Shown: positions 42,155 through 51,937, numbered from the stretch's first letter. The stretch: DNA of 64,000 nucleotides from Martinezella tropici (GCF_003287875.1 NZ_QMKK01000030.1:62001-126000), one strand, 5' to 3'. The notes: a model not told the origin generated them from the letters alone. A program made the numbers and translations.

Positions 42155-43399
42155 TCAATTCCACTGGTGTCTGGCGGGGTAAGCGCCGGTCAGTTCGTAC
42201 TTGCCGATAAGGTGGTATTTCCATCGGACGGGATCGTGGAGCGTATGGACACGCGCGTTTCGCCAGTGACGACCAAGATTATGCGCCTCCCGCGTCGCGG
42301 ACGAACCCGCGAGGTCGAAAACCTGCTCGGTCGCGGCGAGCGCGATCTCTGTTGTGAGTATCTTCGCCTCGGCGACCGCGACGGACGCCATAGCGCTCGA
42401 GGCGTCCGTGACTTTGTCTCTTGCAATACGGTCGATCGTCTCAGCAGCCTCGTAAAGCACCGCCTGCGCCGCGTGGAGATCCGTGTAGAGACTGCCGACT
42501 GAGTGAATGATGGTCGGATCGTCGATCGCCGAGGAGACGCCGGAGTCGACCCATGGTCTTGCGCGATCACGCACGAAGGCAATGGCATCGCCGATGGCCG
42601 CCGCTGCGATTCCCGAATCGATGGAAGCCTGCACGAGCTGCGAGATCGGTCCGGCAAGCCCAGGACAATCGGCATAGGACCAGACGGGGAAGACGAGTTC
42701 CGGGTCGATCGGGACGTCGGCGAATTCGACGGAGCCGCTGGCCGTCGTGCGCTGCCCGAACGACGACCAGTCGTCGATGACGGTCACTCCTGGCGCATCG
42801 TAGGCGGCCCAAACCTGGACGGCTCGTCCTTCTTCATCGACCGCCCTGGTGGGTATCCAGTGAGCGAAGATCGCCCCTGTCGAATAAAAGCGACGGCCGG
42901 TCAGTCGAAGGCCGTCTGGCGTCGACCGCAACAATGTCGTGCTGACGGCGACCGACTTCGTCTTCTTCTCCGGCCCCGCGTTTCCTATGCGGAATCCTTT
43001 ATTGAGGACGTCGCCAAAGATACGAGCCTTCTGTGCGTCGGAGCCCACGTCCTTCAGCAGTGCGAGCACGCCAAACTGGTTCTGCGGGATCTGGCCGAGG
43101 GCAGGATCAGCGCTACAGAGGATCTCGAACACCTTCGCCAGTGTGACGTTCGACACGTCTGCCCCGCCGAACGCCTTCGGGATGGTGATCCCACCCAAGC
43201 CGCTCGCCGTGTACTCGCCGATCTCGGCCCAAGGCAGAAGCCTCTTGGCATCACGCTCGGAGGCGCCGACCACGAAGCGCTCCGCCAAACGCGCGGCGAC
43301 GTCCAAGGCCTCCTGATCGTCCCTGATGAGATGCGGCCGCGCGGGCGGCGATGGACGACGTCCGACCATGTCGGGAGCATGCGAACGCTGGTCAGTCAT
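42155..43399 (-). CDS. SfnB-type acyl-CoA dehydrogenase-like flavoprotein (second copy)
   Basis: A 414-residue paralogue of the neighbouring protein, with matching blocks LGGITIPKAFGGADVSN, LGQIPQNQFGVLALLKD, RLTGRRFYSTGAIFAHWIP and RNARVHTLHDPVRWKY. I start it at ATG 43399, 20 bases after the metI stop, because a start at 43459 would overlap metI by 40 bases and adds residues without family character. Two such proteins side by side suggest either two steps on one substrate or two substrates. Both probably depend on an FMNH2 supply from elsewhere in the cell. Confidence 0.86.
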   Translation of the reverse strand: MTDQRSHAPDMVGRRPSPPARPHLIRDDQEALDVAARLAERFVVGASERDAKRLLPWAEIGEYTASGLGGITIPKAFGGADVSNVTLAKVFEILCSADPALGQIPQNQFGVLALLKDVGSDAQKARIFGDVLNKGFRIGNAGPEKKTKSVAVSTTLLRSTPDGLRLTGRRFYSTGAIFAHWIPTRAVDEEGRAVQVWAAYDAPGVTVIDDWSSFGQRTTASGSVEFADVPIDPELVFPVWSYADCPGLAGPISQLVQASIDSGIAAAAIGDAIAFVRDRARPWVDSGVSSAIDDPTIIHSVGSLYTDLHAAQAVLYEAAETIDRIARDKVTDASSAMASVAVAEAKILTTEIALAATEQVFDLAGSSATREAHNLGRHWRNARVHTLHDPVRWKYHLIGKYELTGAYPARHQWN

Positions 43400-43418
43400 A
43401 TCGTATCGAACTTCCACA

Positions 43419-44072
43419 TCATCGGGCGCGCAGATAGCGGACAGCGCTGTCACCGGCAAATTGCACCAGGCAGACCAACGCGATCAGCACGACGATCACG
43501 GCCGCCATGACGGTCGTATCGAAGCGTTGGTAGCCATAGCGGATGGCCATGTCCCCCAAACCACCCGCACCGACCGCGCCCGCCATGGCAGAGGCGCCAA
43601 TGACGCTGACGAGCGTGATCGTAAAACCGCCGATGATGCTGGGCAGCGCTTCGGGAATCAGCACATGCCGGACGATGTGCCACCGCCGACACCCGATCGC
43701 CTGCGCCGCTTCGATGAGGCCGGGATCGACTTCGCGAAGACTGACCTCGGCAATTCTGGCGAAGAATGGGGTGGCACTGATGGACAAGGGCACCGCAGCC
43801 GCCCAGACCCCGATGGTCGTCCCCGTGATCAGCCGGGTGAGCGGCAGCAGCGCGACGAGCAGCACGATGAACGGCGTGGCGCGAAAGCCGTTGATGATCG
43901 CTGCCAGCACGCGCTGCGTTTTCGGAGCCTCGATCAGCCCGCCGGGCTGGGCAAGCACCAGAAATACGGCAAGCGGAATGCCTGCCGCAAAGGCGATCAG
44001 CGAGGAGACACCGACCATCACAATCGTGTCGAGCAACGCCTGCCACAGGCGTTCATACATCATCGCCGACAT
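43419..44072 (-). CDS. metI: Methionine-type ABC transporter permease
   Basis: A 217-residue inner-membrane permease with five helices and the MetI coupling loop REVDPGLIEAAQAIGCRRWH near residue 115. Length and sequence are standard for the MetI family. Its start overlaps the metN stop by 20 bases. With metN and metQ it forms a complete importer; because it is followed by organosulfur oxygenases, the cargo may be methionine sulfoxide or another sulfur compound. Confidence 0.92.
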   Translation of the reverse strand: MSAMMYERLWQALLDTIVMVGVSSLIAFAAGIPLAVFLVLAQPGGLIEAPKTQRVLAAIINGFRATPFIVLLVALLPLTRLITGTTIGVWAAAVPLSISATPFFARIAEVSLREVDPGLIEAAQAIGCRRWHIVRHVLIPEALPSIIGGFTITLVSVIGASAMAGAVGAGGLGDMAIRYGYQRFDTTVMAAVIVVLIALVCLVQFAGDSAVRYLRAR

Positions 44073-45204
44073 AACCTAATATCCTGACTTGATGAGCGAG
44101 ATTTTCCAGACCCTTCGGCACCGTCGTTGTCGCCCCCTTGACGGAAATGAGCAAGCGACCATTCACATGTCCCTGAATGCGGTCGAGCGCACTCTGCAGG
44201 ACCCGCGTCGACGCACCAAGAGCATCGGCGATCGCTGCGACATCTGGCTCCAAGCCGCCCTGTCCAGTATAAGACAGTTCCATGATCGTCCGCCGCGCCT
44301 CCCGATCCGGCTGAGCGCGGAGTCGACTTTGGACATCTTCGGGGATGTCGCGGTTCAATGGTTGAAGCAATGCCCGCGTTGCCGGATGGGTCGGATTTCC
44401 GAAGACTTGCCAGACAGGGCCGGCTTCGGCAACGCTTCCCTCGTCGAGAACCAGAACCTGGTCACAGATCTCACGGATGACGCTCATCTCATGCGTGATG
44501 AGAATGATCGTCAGATCGAGCCGGCGGTTGATGTCCTTGAGAAGCGCAAGTATCGAAAGAGTCGTTTCCGGATCAAGTGCGGACGTGGCCTCGTCGCAGA
44601 GCAGGATCTCCGGTCGGTGAACCAGTGCCCTCGCGATGCCAACGCGCTGCTTCTGTCCGCCAGACAGCCGTGACGGGTAGGTCTTTTCCTTGCCCTCAAG
44701 CCCGACGAGCGACAGAACCTCCGCGACCCTCTCCTCGATTTGGCGTTTCGGAACGCCCGCAACGACCAGCGGGAACGCGACATTGCCCCAGACGGACTTC
44801 GACGACAAGAGATTGAAGTGCTGGAAGATCATTCCGATCCTGCGGCGAAGCCCAACAAGCCCGTTTTCGTCGAGCGACGAGACATCGACGCCATCCACCG
44901 TCACGCGTCCGCCGGTCGGCCGTTCCAGACGGTTGATCGTGCGAAGAAGGCTCGATTTGCCTGCGCCGCTCCGACCGATGATGCCGTAGATAGATCCGGC
45001 AGGCACGTCGATGGAAATGCCGCGAAGCGCGTGCACCTCGCCTGCCGACGACTTGTAGCGCTTCTCGACATCAGCAAACGAGACGGTGCCGACATTTTGT
45101 CCCGGAAGAGCTCGCTCCACCGGGACTGGTGCGATTGCCGGAGCCTCCGGCTTGTCGCCTTCCGCCTCTGACAAGCGTCGTGCCGTTGCGTTCAATGTAC
45201 CCAT
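44053..45204 (-). CDS. metN: Methionine-type ABC transporter ATPase
   Basis: A 383-residue ATPase. Walker A is GRSGAGKSSLL near residue 77, the signature LSGGQKQRVGIA, Walker B EILLCDEATSALD, and the D-loop and H-loop (ILITHEM) follow. A C-terminal domain of about 90 residues matches the NIL regulatory domain of MetN, which in the family binds methionine and slows transport. The first 35 residues are a proline- and alanine-rich extension not usual for MetN; a start further in is possible, but the ATG at 45204 overlaps the metQ stop by 13 bases as expected for coupling. Confidence 0.92.
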   Translation of the reverse strand: MGTLNATARRLSEAEGDKPEAPAIAPVPVERALPGQNVGTVSFADVEKRYKSSAGEVHALRGISIDVPAGSIYGIIGRSGAGKSSLLRTINRLERPTGGRVTVDGVDVSSLDENGLVGLRRRIGMIFQHFNLLSSKSVWGNVAFPLVVAGVPKRQIEERVAEVLSLVGLEGKEKTYPSRLSGGQKQRVGIARALVHRPEILLCDEATSALDPETTLSILALLKDINRRLDLTIILITHEMSVIREICDQVLVLDEGSVAEAGPVWQVFGNPTHPATRALLQPLNRDIPEDVQSRLRAQPDREARRTIMELSYTGQGGLEPDVAAIADALGASTRVLQSALDRIQGHVNGRLLISVKGATTTVPKGLENLAHQVRILGYVGDDV

Positions 45205-45995
45205 GGCAGCGTATAGAGCTTGGGGTCCGAGGCGAACGCCTTGTCGATGGCGCCCTTCACGGCGTCCGATTTCTGATAGAGATCAACCAGTTCCTTGATG
45301 CCGGCATCGTCGACCTTCGCCGACTGCACTGCGAAGACGATTGCGAACTGCTTGTCGTCAACGCCGGAATAGAGCAATCCCGAGCTCGGATTGAACGCCT
45401 TCGACGCGACGATGAAGTGCGGATAGCCCTGCGCGAGATCGACGTCTGCGGTCACGCGGGAGAGCTGCGGCCCTTCGACCTCTTTGAACGTGAGGTGCTT
45501 CGGATTGTCGGTGATGTCGTCAAGCGTCCCCTTGAATCCAACGCCATCCTTGAGCTTCAGGAGGCCCGCCTTCTGCAGGAGAAGAAGGCCACGTCCCTGG
45601 TTCACGGGATCGTTGGCGACCGCGACGGTGCCTTTGTCCGGAATCTCGTCGAAGCTCTTATGCTTGAGGGAATAGAGGCCGATATTTGCAAGCACGCCGA
45701 TGCCGGCGCTCTTGAAATCATATCCTCGTTCCTTGATGGCATTGTTCAGGAATGGCTGATGCTGGAAATAGTTCACGTCGATGTCACCCGACTGCAGGGC
45801 GATGTTCGGTGTGGTCCAGTCGGTGAATTCGACGACCTGGATGTCGAGCCCCTTCGCCTTCGCTTCGGGAACCAGTGCCTCGATGGAGTCGGCATAAACC
45901 CCTGGGACGACGCCCACCTTGATCGTTTCGGCGCTGACGCTGCCCGCCAAAGTCAATGCCGCGAGCGCGACGATTCCTGCAATATACTTTCTCAT
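45192..45995 (-). CDS. metQ: Methionine-type ABC transporter substrate-binding protein
   Basis: A 267-residue periplasmic binding protein of the NlpA/MetQ family. The start is ATG 45995, with GGGGACAT upstream; a longer frame to 46049 would displace the signal. The signal peptide (core GIVALAALTLAGSVSA) has no lipobox cysteine, so it is probably soluble, unlike Escherichia coli MetQ. Family blocks are IKVGVVPGVYADSIEALVP, VEFTDWTTPNIALQSGDID and FQHQPFLN. It is first in metQ-metN-metI-sfnB-sfnB-monooxygenase, so its promoter should control all six genes. No S-box or SAM-type riboswitch was recognised upstream. Confidence 0.92.
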   Translation of the reverse strand: MRKYIAGIVALAALTLAGSVSAETIKVGVVPGVYADSIEALVPEAKAKGLDIQVVEFTDWTTPNIALQSGDIDVNYFQHQPFLNNAIKERGYDFKSAGIGVLANIGLYSLKHKSFDEIPDKGTVAVANDPVNQGRGLLLLQKAGLLKLKDGVGFKGTLDDITDNPKHLTFKEVEGPQLSRVTADVDLAQGYPHFIVASKAFNPSSGLLYSGVDDKQFAIVFAVQSAKVDDAGIKELVDLYQKSDAVKGAIDKAFASDPKLYTLPWVH

Positions 45996-46696
45996 GGATG
46001 TCCCCAGTTGATTTGGCCCGAAGCTATTGTCCATGAAAGCAGTAGACAAAGCAGATTTTACCGACAGAGAGCGCAGTCTGGGAATAATTTTTCAGCACAG
46101 CAACAGAACCAGACGACAAAGCGGCCAGGTTCGCTTATGCGAGCCTTCCCGCGATTGTCAGCCAAAACCTTGATCCAAGCTGTTCCGTGATGAACCGCGC
46201 GCTTGGGGCAATCCGCTGGAACTGCGCGTTTACGCTGAAATACCTGTCGGCGCCTCGTTATTGATAGCGGTCGAAAGGACTTCGACTGAGCTCGGCGTCA
46301 CCCATCTTGAACCCGGTTCGCATTTTGCATCATGCGCGGGGCGGCGACGTAACCTTCTAATCCCTGCCTAAGCCGGCACATTTGCGGATTCAGCTCAGGG
46401 TAAGTCTGATTCCTGTCGCGAGCCCGTCCTTGCGCGCTCATGCGTTCTTAGCGGCAATCAACACCAACCTACCAAACTGTATAGATGCGTGACGACATCT
46501 TTCACATTACCGTTTGCCTACCAAGTCGCATCGCTCCCGTTTCAGTGGACCGGAGCAAATATGGAACCAGCTGACGCATCGATCCAGGCCGAATGAACTA
46601 GCTGAGCCTTCGATTGTCGACCAACGCCGATCGGCCTTCCGGCACCAATGTCGGGAGACCCACGGCTGCGTCTCATCAAGCCGGAGAACGAGGAAT
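45996..46696. other. Intergenic region with a possible gene remnant
   Basis: About 700 bases between divergent metQ and the RND adaptor. A stretch at about 46171-46368 on the plus strand is open for 65 codons after a TGA and reads KLFRDEPRAWGNPLELRVYA, then IPVGASLLIAVERTSTELGV, with protein-like composition but no start codon. I do not recognise it; it may be a decayed gene. The remainder presumably holds promoters for both neighbours. Confidence 0.4.
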
Positions 46697-47899
46697 ATGG
46701 AAAACGAAAGACACGACCAGCGCGGCGCATTCACAGGGTTGGTCCGGCAAACAAGAGCCGGGGCGGCGTTGGCAGCATTCATCGTCGCCGGGGCATTTCT
46801 CGCGGACACGCTTTTCACCAGTATCTCGGACGCCGCGGACCAACCGTCGTCTTCCACCTCAGCGGTCCCGGTCGAACTTGCGAAGGTCACGATCGAAGAC
46901 TTTCCCGTTTATCTCAGCGGGCTGGGAACGGTCCAGCCCTTCAACACCGTCGCGGTGAAGACCCGCATCGACGGCCAATTGCAGAAGGTCTTTTTCACGG
47001 AAGGCCAGACCGTCAAAGAGGGCGATCTGCTCGCTCTGATCGATCCCAGACCTTTCCAAGCGGCCGTGGACCAAGCCGCCGCAAAAATCCAACAGGATGA
47101 AGCTGATATCGAGAACGCTCAGTATCTGCTCGCCAAAGACCAAAAGCTCATCAAGCAAGGCGTATCAACCGACGAAACGGTCGAGACCCAACAAAGCCAA
47201 GTAAACCAGCTTCTTGCGCAGCTCGCCCAGGACAAGGCGGCAAAGGAGGCTGCTGACGTCTCCCTTTCCTACACGGAAATTCGCTCGCCCATCACGGGGA
47301 GAACGGGGATCCGGCTCATCGACGCAGGCAATCAGGTTCACGCCTCGGACGCGACTGGGATTGTCACGGTAACCCAGACCCAGCCCATTTCCGTTGTCTC
47401 GACGCTCCGAGAGCAGGACTTGCCTGGAGTTCTGACGGCAATGAGCCAGCGCGCCGTTCAGGTATCCGCACTCCCGAGCGACAGCTCGACGGTGCTCGAT
47501 AACGGAGTGCTATCCCTCATCGACAATCAGATTGATGCTGACAACGGCACGGTGAAGCTCAAGTCGACGTTCCCCAACATCAACGGAACGCTGTGGCCCG
47601 GCCAGTTTGTCATCCTGCGCGTTCTTCAGAATACCCTCAAGAACGCAACTACCATCCCATCATCTGCGCTGCAACGCGGCCCTGATGGCTTTTACGTTTA
47701 CGCTGTCGGCGCGGATAACAAGGCTGAGGAACGCAAGGTGCAACCGGGGCCCATCAACGGTGGGCGCGCGGTCATCGTCTCTGGCCTCGCAGGCACCGAG
47801 CGGGTCATCAGCGACGGCCAGTACAGGGTGAAGGACGGCTCTCTTGTCTCGGCAGCCGTGACAACGCAGCTATCAAACAACGTCGGCAAGGGGAACTGA
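46697..47899 (+). CDS. RND efflux periplasmic adaptor (MdtA/AcrA-like)
   Basis: A 400-residue membrane-fusion protein. ATG 46697 has GGAG and GAGGA upstream. A single helix (GAALAAFIVAGAFLADTLF near 22-41) anchors it; there is no lipobox. The lipoyl half-motifs TVAVKTRIDGQLQKVFFTEG and SYTEIRSPITGRTGIRLID flank a short coiled coil (about 125-190), followed by the beta-barrel and membrane-proximal domains ending in DGQYRVKDGSLVS. This is the MdtA type. It is three bases from the pump gene and belongs to the same operon. Confidence 0.92.
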   Translation: MENERHDQRGAFTGLVRQTRAGAALAAFIVAGAFLADTLFTSISDAADQPSSSTSAVPVELAKVTIEDFPVYLSGLGTVQPFNTVAVKTRIDGQLQKVFFTEGQTVKEGDLLALIDPRPFQAAVDQAAAKIQQDEADIENAQYLLAKDQKLIKQGVSTDETVETQQSQVNQLLAQLAQDKAAKEAADVSLSYTEIRSPITGRTGIRLIDAGNQVHASDATGIVTVTQTQPISVVSTLREQDLPGVLTAMSQRAVQVSALPSDSSTVLDNGVLSLIDNQIDADNGTVKLKSTFPNINGTLWPGQFVILRVLQNTLKNATTIPSSALQRGPDGFYVYAVGADNKAEERKVQPGPINGGRAVIVSGLAGTERVISDGQYRVKDGSLVSAAVTTQLSNNVGKGN

Positions 47900-47902
47900 T
47901 CG

Positions 47903-50900
47903 ATGTCGATTTCTTCCTGGTTCATAAAGAAACCGATTGCAACCTCATTGCTGATGGTTGGCCTGTTCACCCTGGGGGTCGTGGCATATCCATTGCTGCC
48001 GATCGCCCCGCTTCCGCAAGTCGACTTCCCGACGATCCAGGTATCGACCCAGCTTCCGGGAGCCGACCCCAAAACCATCGCGTCGTCCGTGACACAGCCG
48101 CTCGAACGCCAGTTCGGGCAGATACCTGGTGTCGCCCAGATGACGTCCAGCAGCACGCTGGGCAGCAGCGCGATAACGCTTCAGTTCGACCTATCGAGAA
48201 ACATCGATAGCGCCGCCCAGGATGTTCAGACAGCGATCAATGCCGCATCGGGACAACTCCCATCCGGACTCCCCTCCCCGCCGACCTACCGCAAGGTAAA
48301 CCCGGCTGATCCGCCGATCATGATTCTGGCCATTACCTCAGACACGCTTCCGCTCACCGAGGTCGACGATTTCGCCGAGAACGTGCTTGCCCAGCACATC
48401 AGCCAACTAAATGGGGTCTCGCAAGTCCTTGTCTTCGGTCAGCAGAAGCCGGCGGTGCGAATACAGGTCGACCCAGGAAAGATCGCTTCTTTGGGGATCT
48501 CCATGGAAGATGTCCGAAGCGCGGTGAGCACTATCACAACCGACGCTCCGAAAGGTAGCATCCAAGGTGCGGACCGGACTTACACCATCTACGACAACGA
48601 CCAGTTATTGGACGCAGCGCCCTGGAATGACGCGATCATCGCCTACAAGAATGGCGGACCGATACGAGTTCGCGACATCGGCGAAGCGGTCGATGGCGCT
48701 GAGAACAATCAGCTTGCGGCATGGGCCAACGGAAAACCGGCGATCATCCTGCCGATTTTCAAACTTCCCGGCGCGAACGTTATCGACACTGTCGATCATA
48801 TCAAGGAAATCCTACCCCAGTTGCAGGCGATCGCTCCGGCGGCGCTGAATGTGGCGATCCTCAGCGACCGGACTGTTACCATTCGCGCGTCTGTCTTGGA
48901 TGTCGAAAAAACACTTCTGATTACGATTGTCCTGGTTGTTGTCGTCATCTTTGTTTTTCTTCGCAACTTCTGGGGAACAGTCATACCCAGTGTTACCGTT
49001 CCCCTCGCGCTGATGGCAACGCTCGCCCTGATGTACGTCGCCGGGTTCAGTCTCGACAATCTGTCGCTTATGGGACTGAGTATTGCCGTCGGTTTTGTCG
49101 TCGACGACGCAATCGTCATGGTCGAGAATATTCACCGACACATGGAGATGGGAAAAAACCCTTTTCAGGCGGCACTAGACGGCTCGGCCGAGATTGGTTT
49201 CACAATTATTTCCATCAGCCTTTCTCTGGTTGCCGTGTTTATCCCGCTTCTATTGATGGGCGGTATCGTCGGCGAACTGTTCCGTGAATTCGCAATCACC
49301 GTAACAATGACCATTGCCGTCTCGGCAGTCGTTTCATTGATAATTACCCCAATGATGAGCTCCCGGTTTCTGAAAGCAGACAAGGCTGACGGCCATGGAC
49401 GCCTCTATCTGCTTTTCGAAAAGGCATTCGACCGTATGCTATCCGGCTACGAATACACGCTCGACAAGGCATTGCGTCATCATCGTGTGACGTTTGCTTT
49501 CTTCCTCCTGTCCCTTGCCGCGACAGGCTATGTCTTCGTGGAGATACCAAAGGGGTTCTTTCCAATCCAGGATACGGGTCTGATCACCGGGGTGCTTGAA
49601 GCCTCACAGGACATTTCGTTCGCGAAAATGTCCGCGCTCCAAGTAGAGGCTGGAAAGATCGTCCAAAGCGATCCTGCCGTCGCGAGCACCAGCATGCAGG
49701 TCGGTGGAGGTTCTGGCTCCACGGTCAACATGAGCCGGATGTTCATCACCCTGAAACCTCTCGATCAGCGAGATGCTTCCGCGTCGCAGGTGATCGACAG
49801 GCTTCGACCCCGGCTGCAAGAACTTGAGGGCGCTCAGCTCTTCCTGCAGTCCGCGCAGGACATCAATATTGGCGGCAGAAGTTCTGCGACACAGTTTCAA
49901 TACACGCTGCAGGACGGTGATCCCGCCGAACTCAATGAGTGGGCCGGCAAGCTTCTCGCAAAGTTCCGGTCGCTACCCGAAATCACAGACGTCGCCACAG
50001 ACCAGCAGAACGCCGGCACGACGGTTACCCTCGCGATCGATCGCGATAAGGCCTCCCGCTATGGGATCGCTCCGCAGCTTATCGACAACATCCTCTATGA
50101 CGCTTTCGGACAGCGACAAGTCACCCAGTACTTCACCGATTTGAACAGCTATCATGTCATCTTGGAGATTGCTCCCGCTCTTGGTGGGTCGCCATCATCG
50201 ATTGATGACCTATATGTCAAATCGCCATTGACTGGTGAGCAGGTCCCCCTGAATGCCCTTGTAAAGCAAACGACCGAGCCGACCGCAGTCCTGGCAGTCA
50301 ACCATCAAAGTCAGTTTCCATCCGTGACCTTGTCGTTCAATCTGTCGAGTGGGACCGCTCTCAGCCAGGCCGTCTCTGCCATCCAAGCTGCAGAGAAGCA
50401 AATGGGAACGCCTGCCACATTGATTGGCTCGTTTCAAGGCAACGCCCAGGCGTTCCAGTCGTCCCTGGCCTCCGAGCCGTTGCTCGTGCTTGCAGCGATC
50501 GCCGTAATCTATCTTATCCTTGGCGTCCTGTACGAGAGCTACTTCCACCCTCTTACCATCCTGTCGACGTTGCCGTCTGCCGGCTTGGGTGCATTGTTGA
50601 TGCTGTGGACTTTCGGTTTCGGATTTACCGTAATTGCCCTTATCGGGGTTATCCTTCTGATCGGTATCGTCAAGAAGAACGGCATCATGATCGTCGATTT
50701 CGCGGTGGAAGACCAAAGAAACAACGACTCATCACCCGAAGAAGCGATCCGGAAAGCCTGTCTTCTGCGCTTCCGTCCCATCATTATGACGACGAGCGCC
50801 GCCTTGCTTGCCGGTATTCCCCTGATGCTCGGCCATGGAACCGGCTCCGAGCTTCGTCAACCGCTGGGATACTCGATCGTAGGCGGTCTCGTGATCAGCC

Positions 50901-51031
50901 AGATCATGACGCTATATACGACACCGGTCGTTTACCTCTACCTCGAACGACTAAGCAGGATGGTCAGTGCGAAAGATCGAGCTGCAGAAGCCGCTCAATC
51001 CGCTGAGTCGAGGAACGGCATCTTGCGGTAA
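47903..51031 (+). CDS. RND multidrug efflux permease (MdtB/MdtC/AcrB family)
   Basis: A 1042-residue proton-driven pump with 12 membrane helices and two large periplasmic loops. The N-terminus SSWFIKKPIATSLLMVGL is typical. TM4 keeps the proton-relay aspartates (VGFVVDDAIVMVEN near residue 400), and GLSIAVGF, FFPIQDTGLITG and GVVKKNG-like GIVKKNGIMIVDFA near 930 are all in place. It is most like the MdtB/MdtC branch, but only one such gene is present, so it would act as a homotrimer. No outer-membrane channel or local regulator follows. Likely substrates are lipophilic antimicrobials, including plant compounds. Confidence 0.93.
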   Translation: MSISSWFIKKPIATSLLMVGLFTLGVVAYPLLPIAPLPQVDFPTIQVSTQLPGADPKTIASSVTQPLERQFGQIPGVAQMTSSSTLGSSAITLQFDLSRNIDSAAQDVQTAINAASGQLPSGLPSPPTYRKVNPADPPIMILAITSDTLPLTEVDDFAENVLAQHISQLNGVSQVLVFGQQKPAVRIQVDPGKIASLGISMEDVRSAVSTITTDAPKGSIQGADRTYTIYDNDQLLDAAPWNDAIIAYKNGGPIRVRDIGEAVDGAENNQLAAWANGKPAIILPIFKLPGANVIDTVDHIKEILPQLQAIAPAALNVAILSDRTVTIRASVLDVEKTLLITIVLVVVVIFVFLRNFWGTVIPSVTVPLALMATLALMYVAGFSLDNLSLMGLSIAVGFVVDDAIVMVENIHRHMEMGKNPFQAALDGSAEIGFTIISISLSLVAVFIPLLLMGGIVGELFREFAITVTMTIAVSAVVSLIITPMMSSRFLKADKADGHGRLYLLFEKAFDRMLSGYEYTLDKALRHHRVTFAFFLLSLAATGYVFVEIPKGFFPIQDTGLITGVLEASQDISFAKMSALQVEAGKIVQSDPAVASTSMQVGGGSGSTVNMSRMFITLKPLDQRDASASQVIDRLRPRLQELEGAQLFLQSAQDINIGGRSSATQFQYTLQDGDPAELNEWAGKLLAKFRSLPEITDVATDQQNAGTTVTLAIDRDKASRYGIAPQLIDNILYDAFGQRQVTQYFTDLNSYHVILEIAPALGGSPSSIDDLYVKSPLTGEQVPLNALVKQTTEPTAVLAVNHQSQFPSVTLSFNLSSGTALSQAVSAIQAAEKQMGTPATLIGSFQGNAQAFQSSLASEPLLVLAAIAVIYLILGVLYESYFHPLTILSTLPSAGLGALLMLWTFGFGFTVIALIGVILLIGIVKKNGIMIVDFAVEDQRNNDSSPEEAIRKACLLRFRPIIMTTSAALLAGIPLMLGHGTGSELRQPLGYSIVGGLVISQIMTLYTTPVVYLYLERLSRMVSAKDRAAEAAQSAESRNGILR

Positions 51032-51218
51032 TCGCCGGCGGGCGTGTTGTATTGCGCCCGTCGATATCTGTGTTGGGCATGGTGTCGGGACATGAAGCCG
51101 GGCGACATCGCTTCCGGCTTCGCGATCGCTTCTGGGCCATGATGGATGAGGCGTTTCCGCATCGACGATGACGCGCCCTGTGGCCCCTATGGGCTGGCGG
51201 CCACCTAGACCCAAATCG

Positions 51219-51890
51219 CTAACGATGTTCGACAAAAGCAACGCTGGCATCGCTGACGATGGCGACATGCGAATAGGCTGCCTGCCTGGCCGCCTGAGCG
51301 TCTGCGCGCATGATTGCTGTGACGATGATGTCGTGCTCATCGAAGGACTTGGCGAGACGTCCGGGAAGGCGGAATTGTGCGCGACGGAAGGGGGCAAGCC
51401 GGGCACGCGTTTGCGTCACCAGCTCGAGAATATGGTCGTTATGCGCGCCGCGATAGAGCTGGTTGTGAAATTCGACATTGTATGTGGCATAATCTTCCTC
51501 GGCGCCGGCATGCACCAGCCGGGCGGAAGCGTGATGTTGGCGCTCGAGGGTGCGGCGTTCATCGACGGTCATTCGTTCCGCCGATAAGCGCGCGCAAATG
51601 GCTTCGAGCTCCGCCATTGCCTCAAACATCGAATGCAGATAGGCACCACTAACGTTCGTCACAACAGCGCTACGGTTCGGTTCACGGCCAACAAGACCCA
51701 TCGCGCCAAGTTCGCGTAACGCTTCGCGAACCGGGGTTCGTGATACCTCGAAGCGGGCCGCGAGTGTGATTTCGTCAAGCTTCTCGCCGGGCAGGAGCGC
51801 TCCCGTTACGATCATATCGGCCACAGCCCGCACCATCTGTTCGACGGTCGTTCCTGGCCTCACAACTTCCTTACGCTTGATCTGCTTCAC
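51219..51890 (-). CDS. GntR/FadR-type (FCD) regulator of the cyanurate/biuret operon
   Basis: About 223 residues: an N-terminal GntR winged helix (LPGEKLDEITLAARFEVSRT, then PVREALRELGAMGLV) and a C-terminal all-helical FCD ligand domain (about 85-215) with the metal or ligand histidines in VEFHNQLY, EHDIIV and SHVAIV. I prefer the GTG at 51890 because a long palindrome immediately upstream (51910-51937) would otherwise be coding; the ribosome binding site is weak. It is divergent from the nine-gene nitrogen operon and most likely represses it until the ring compound or a breakdown product is present. The ligand is inferred from context alone. Confidence 0.85.
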   Translation of the reverse strand: MKQIKRKEVVRPGTTVEQMVRAVADMIVTGALLPGEKLDEITLAARFEVSRTPVREALRELGAMGLVGREPNRSAVVTNVSGAYLHSMFEAMAELEAICARLSAERMTVDERRTLERQHHASARLVHAGAEEDYATYNVEFHNQLYRGAHNDHILELVTQTRARLAPFRRAQFRLPGRLAKSFDEHDIIVTAIMRADAQAARQAAYSHVAIVSDASVAFVEHR

Positions 51891-51909
51891 AGAAATAGGC
51901 GAATCCTCA

Positions 51910-51937
51910 GTTCGTGCATACAGATGTATGCACGAAC
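51910..51937. promoter_or_regulatory. Operator-like 12-bp inverted repeat beside the GntR gene
   Basis: GTTCGTGCATAC and GTATGCACGAAC are perfect inverted arms around AGAT. The core TGCATACA-GA-TGTATGCA is the size expected for a FadR/FCD-type dimer. It lies 20 bases before the preferred regulator start, so autoregulation is likely. The octamer TGCATACA recurs at 52090 and 52169 in front of the operon. Confidence 0.75.

Noticed and set aside
45996..46200. Possible SAM-type riboswitch before metQ
   Set aside because: I looked for conserved paired elements ahead of the methionine transporter and could not find a convincing set.
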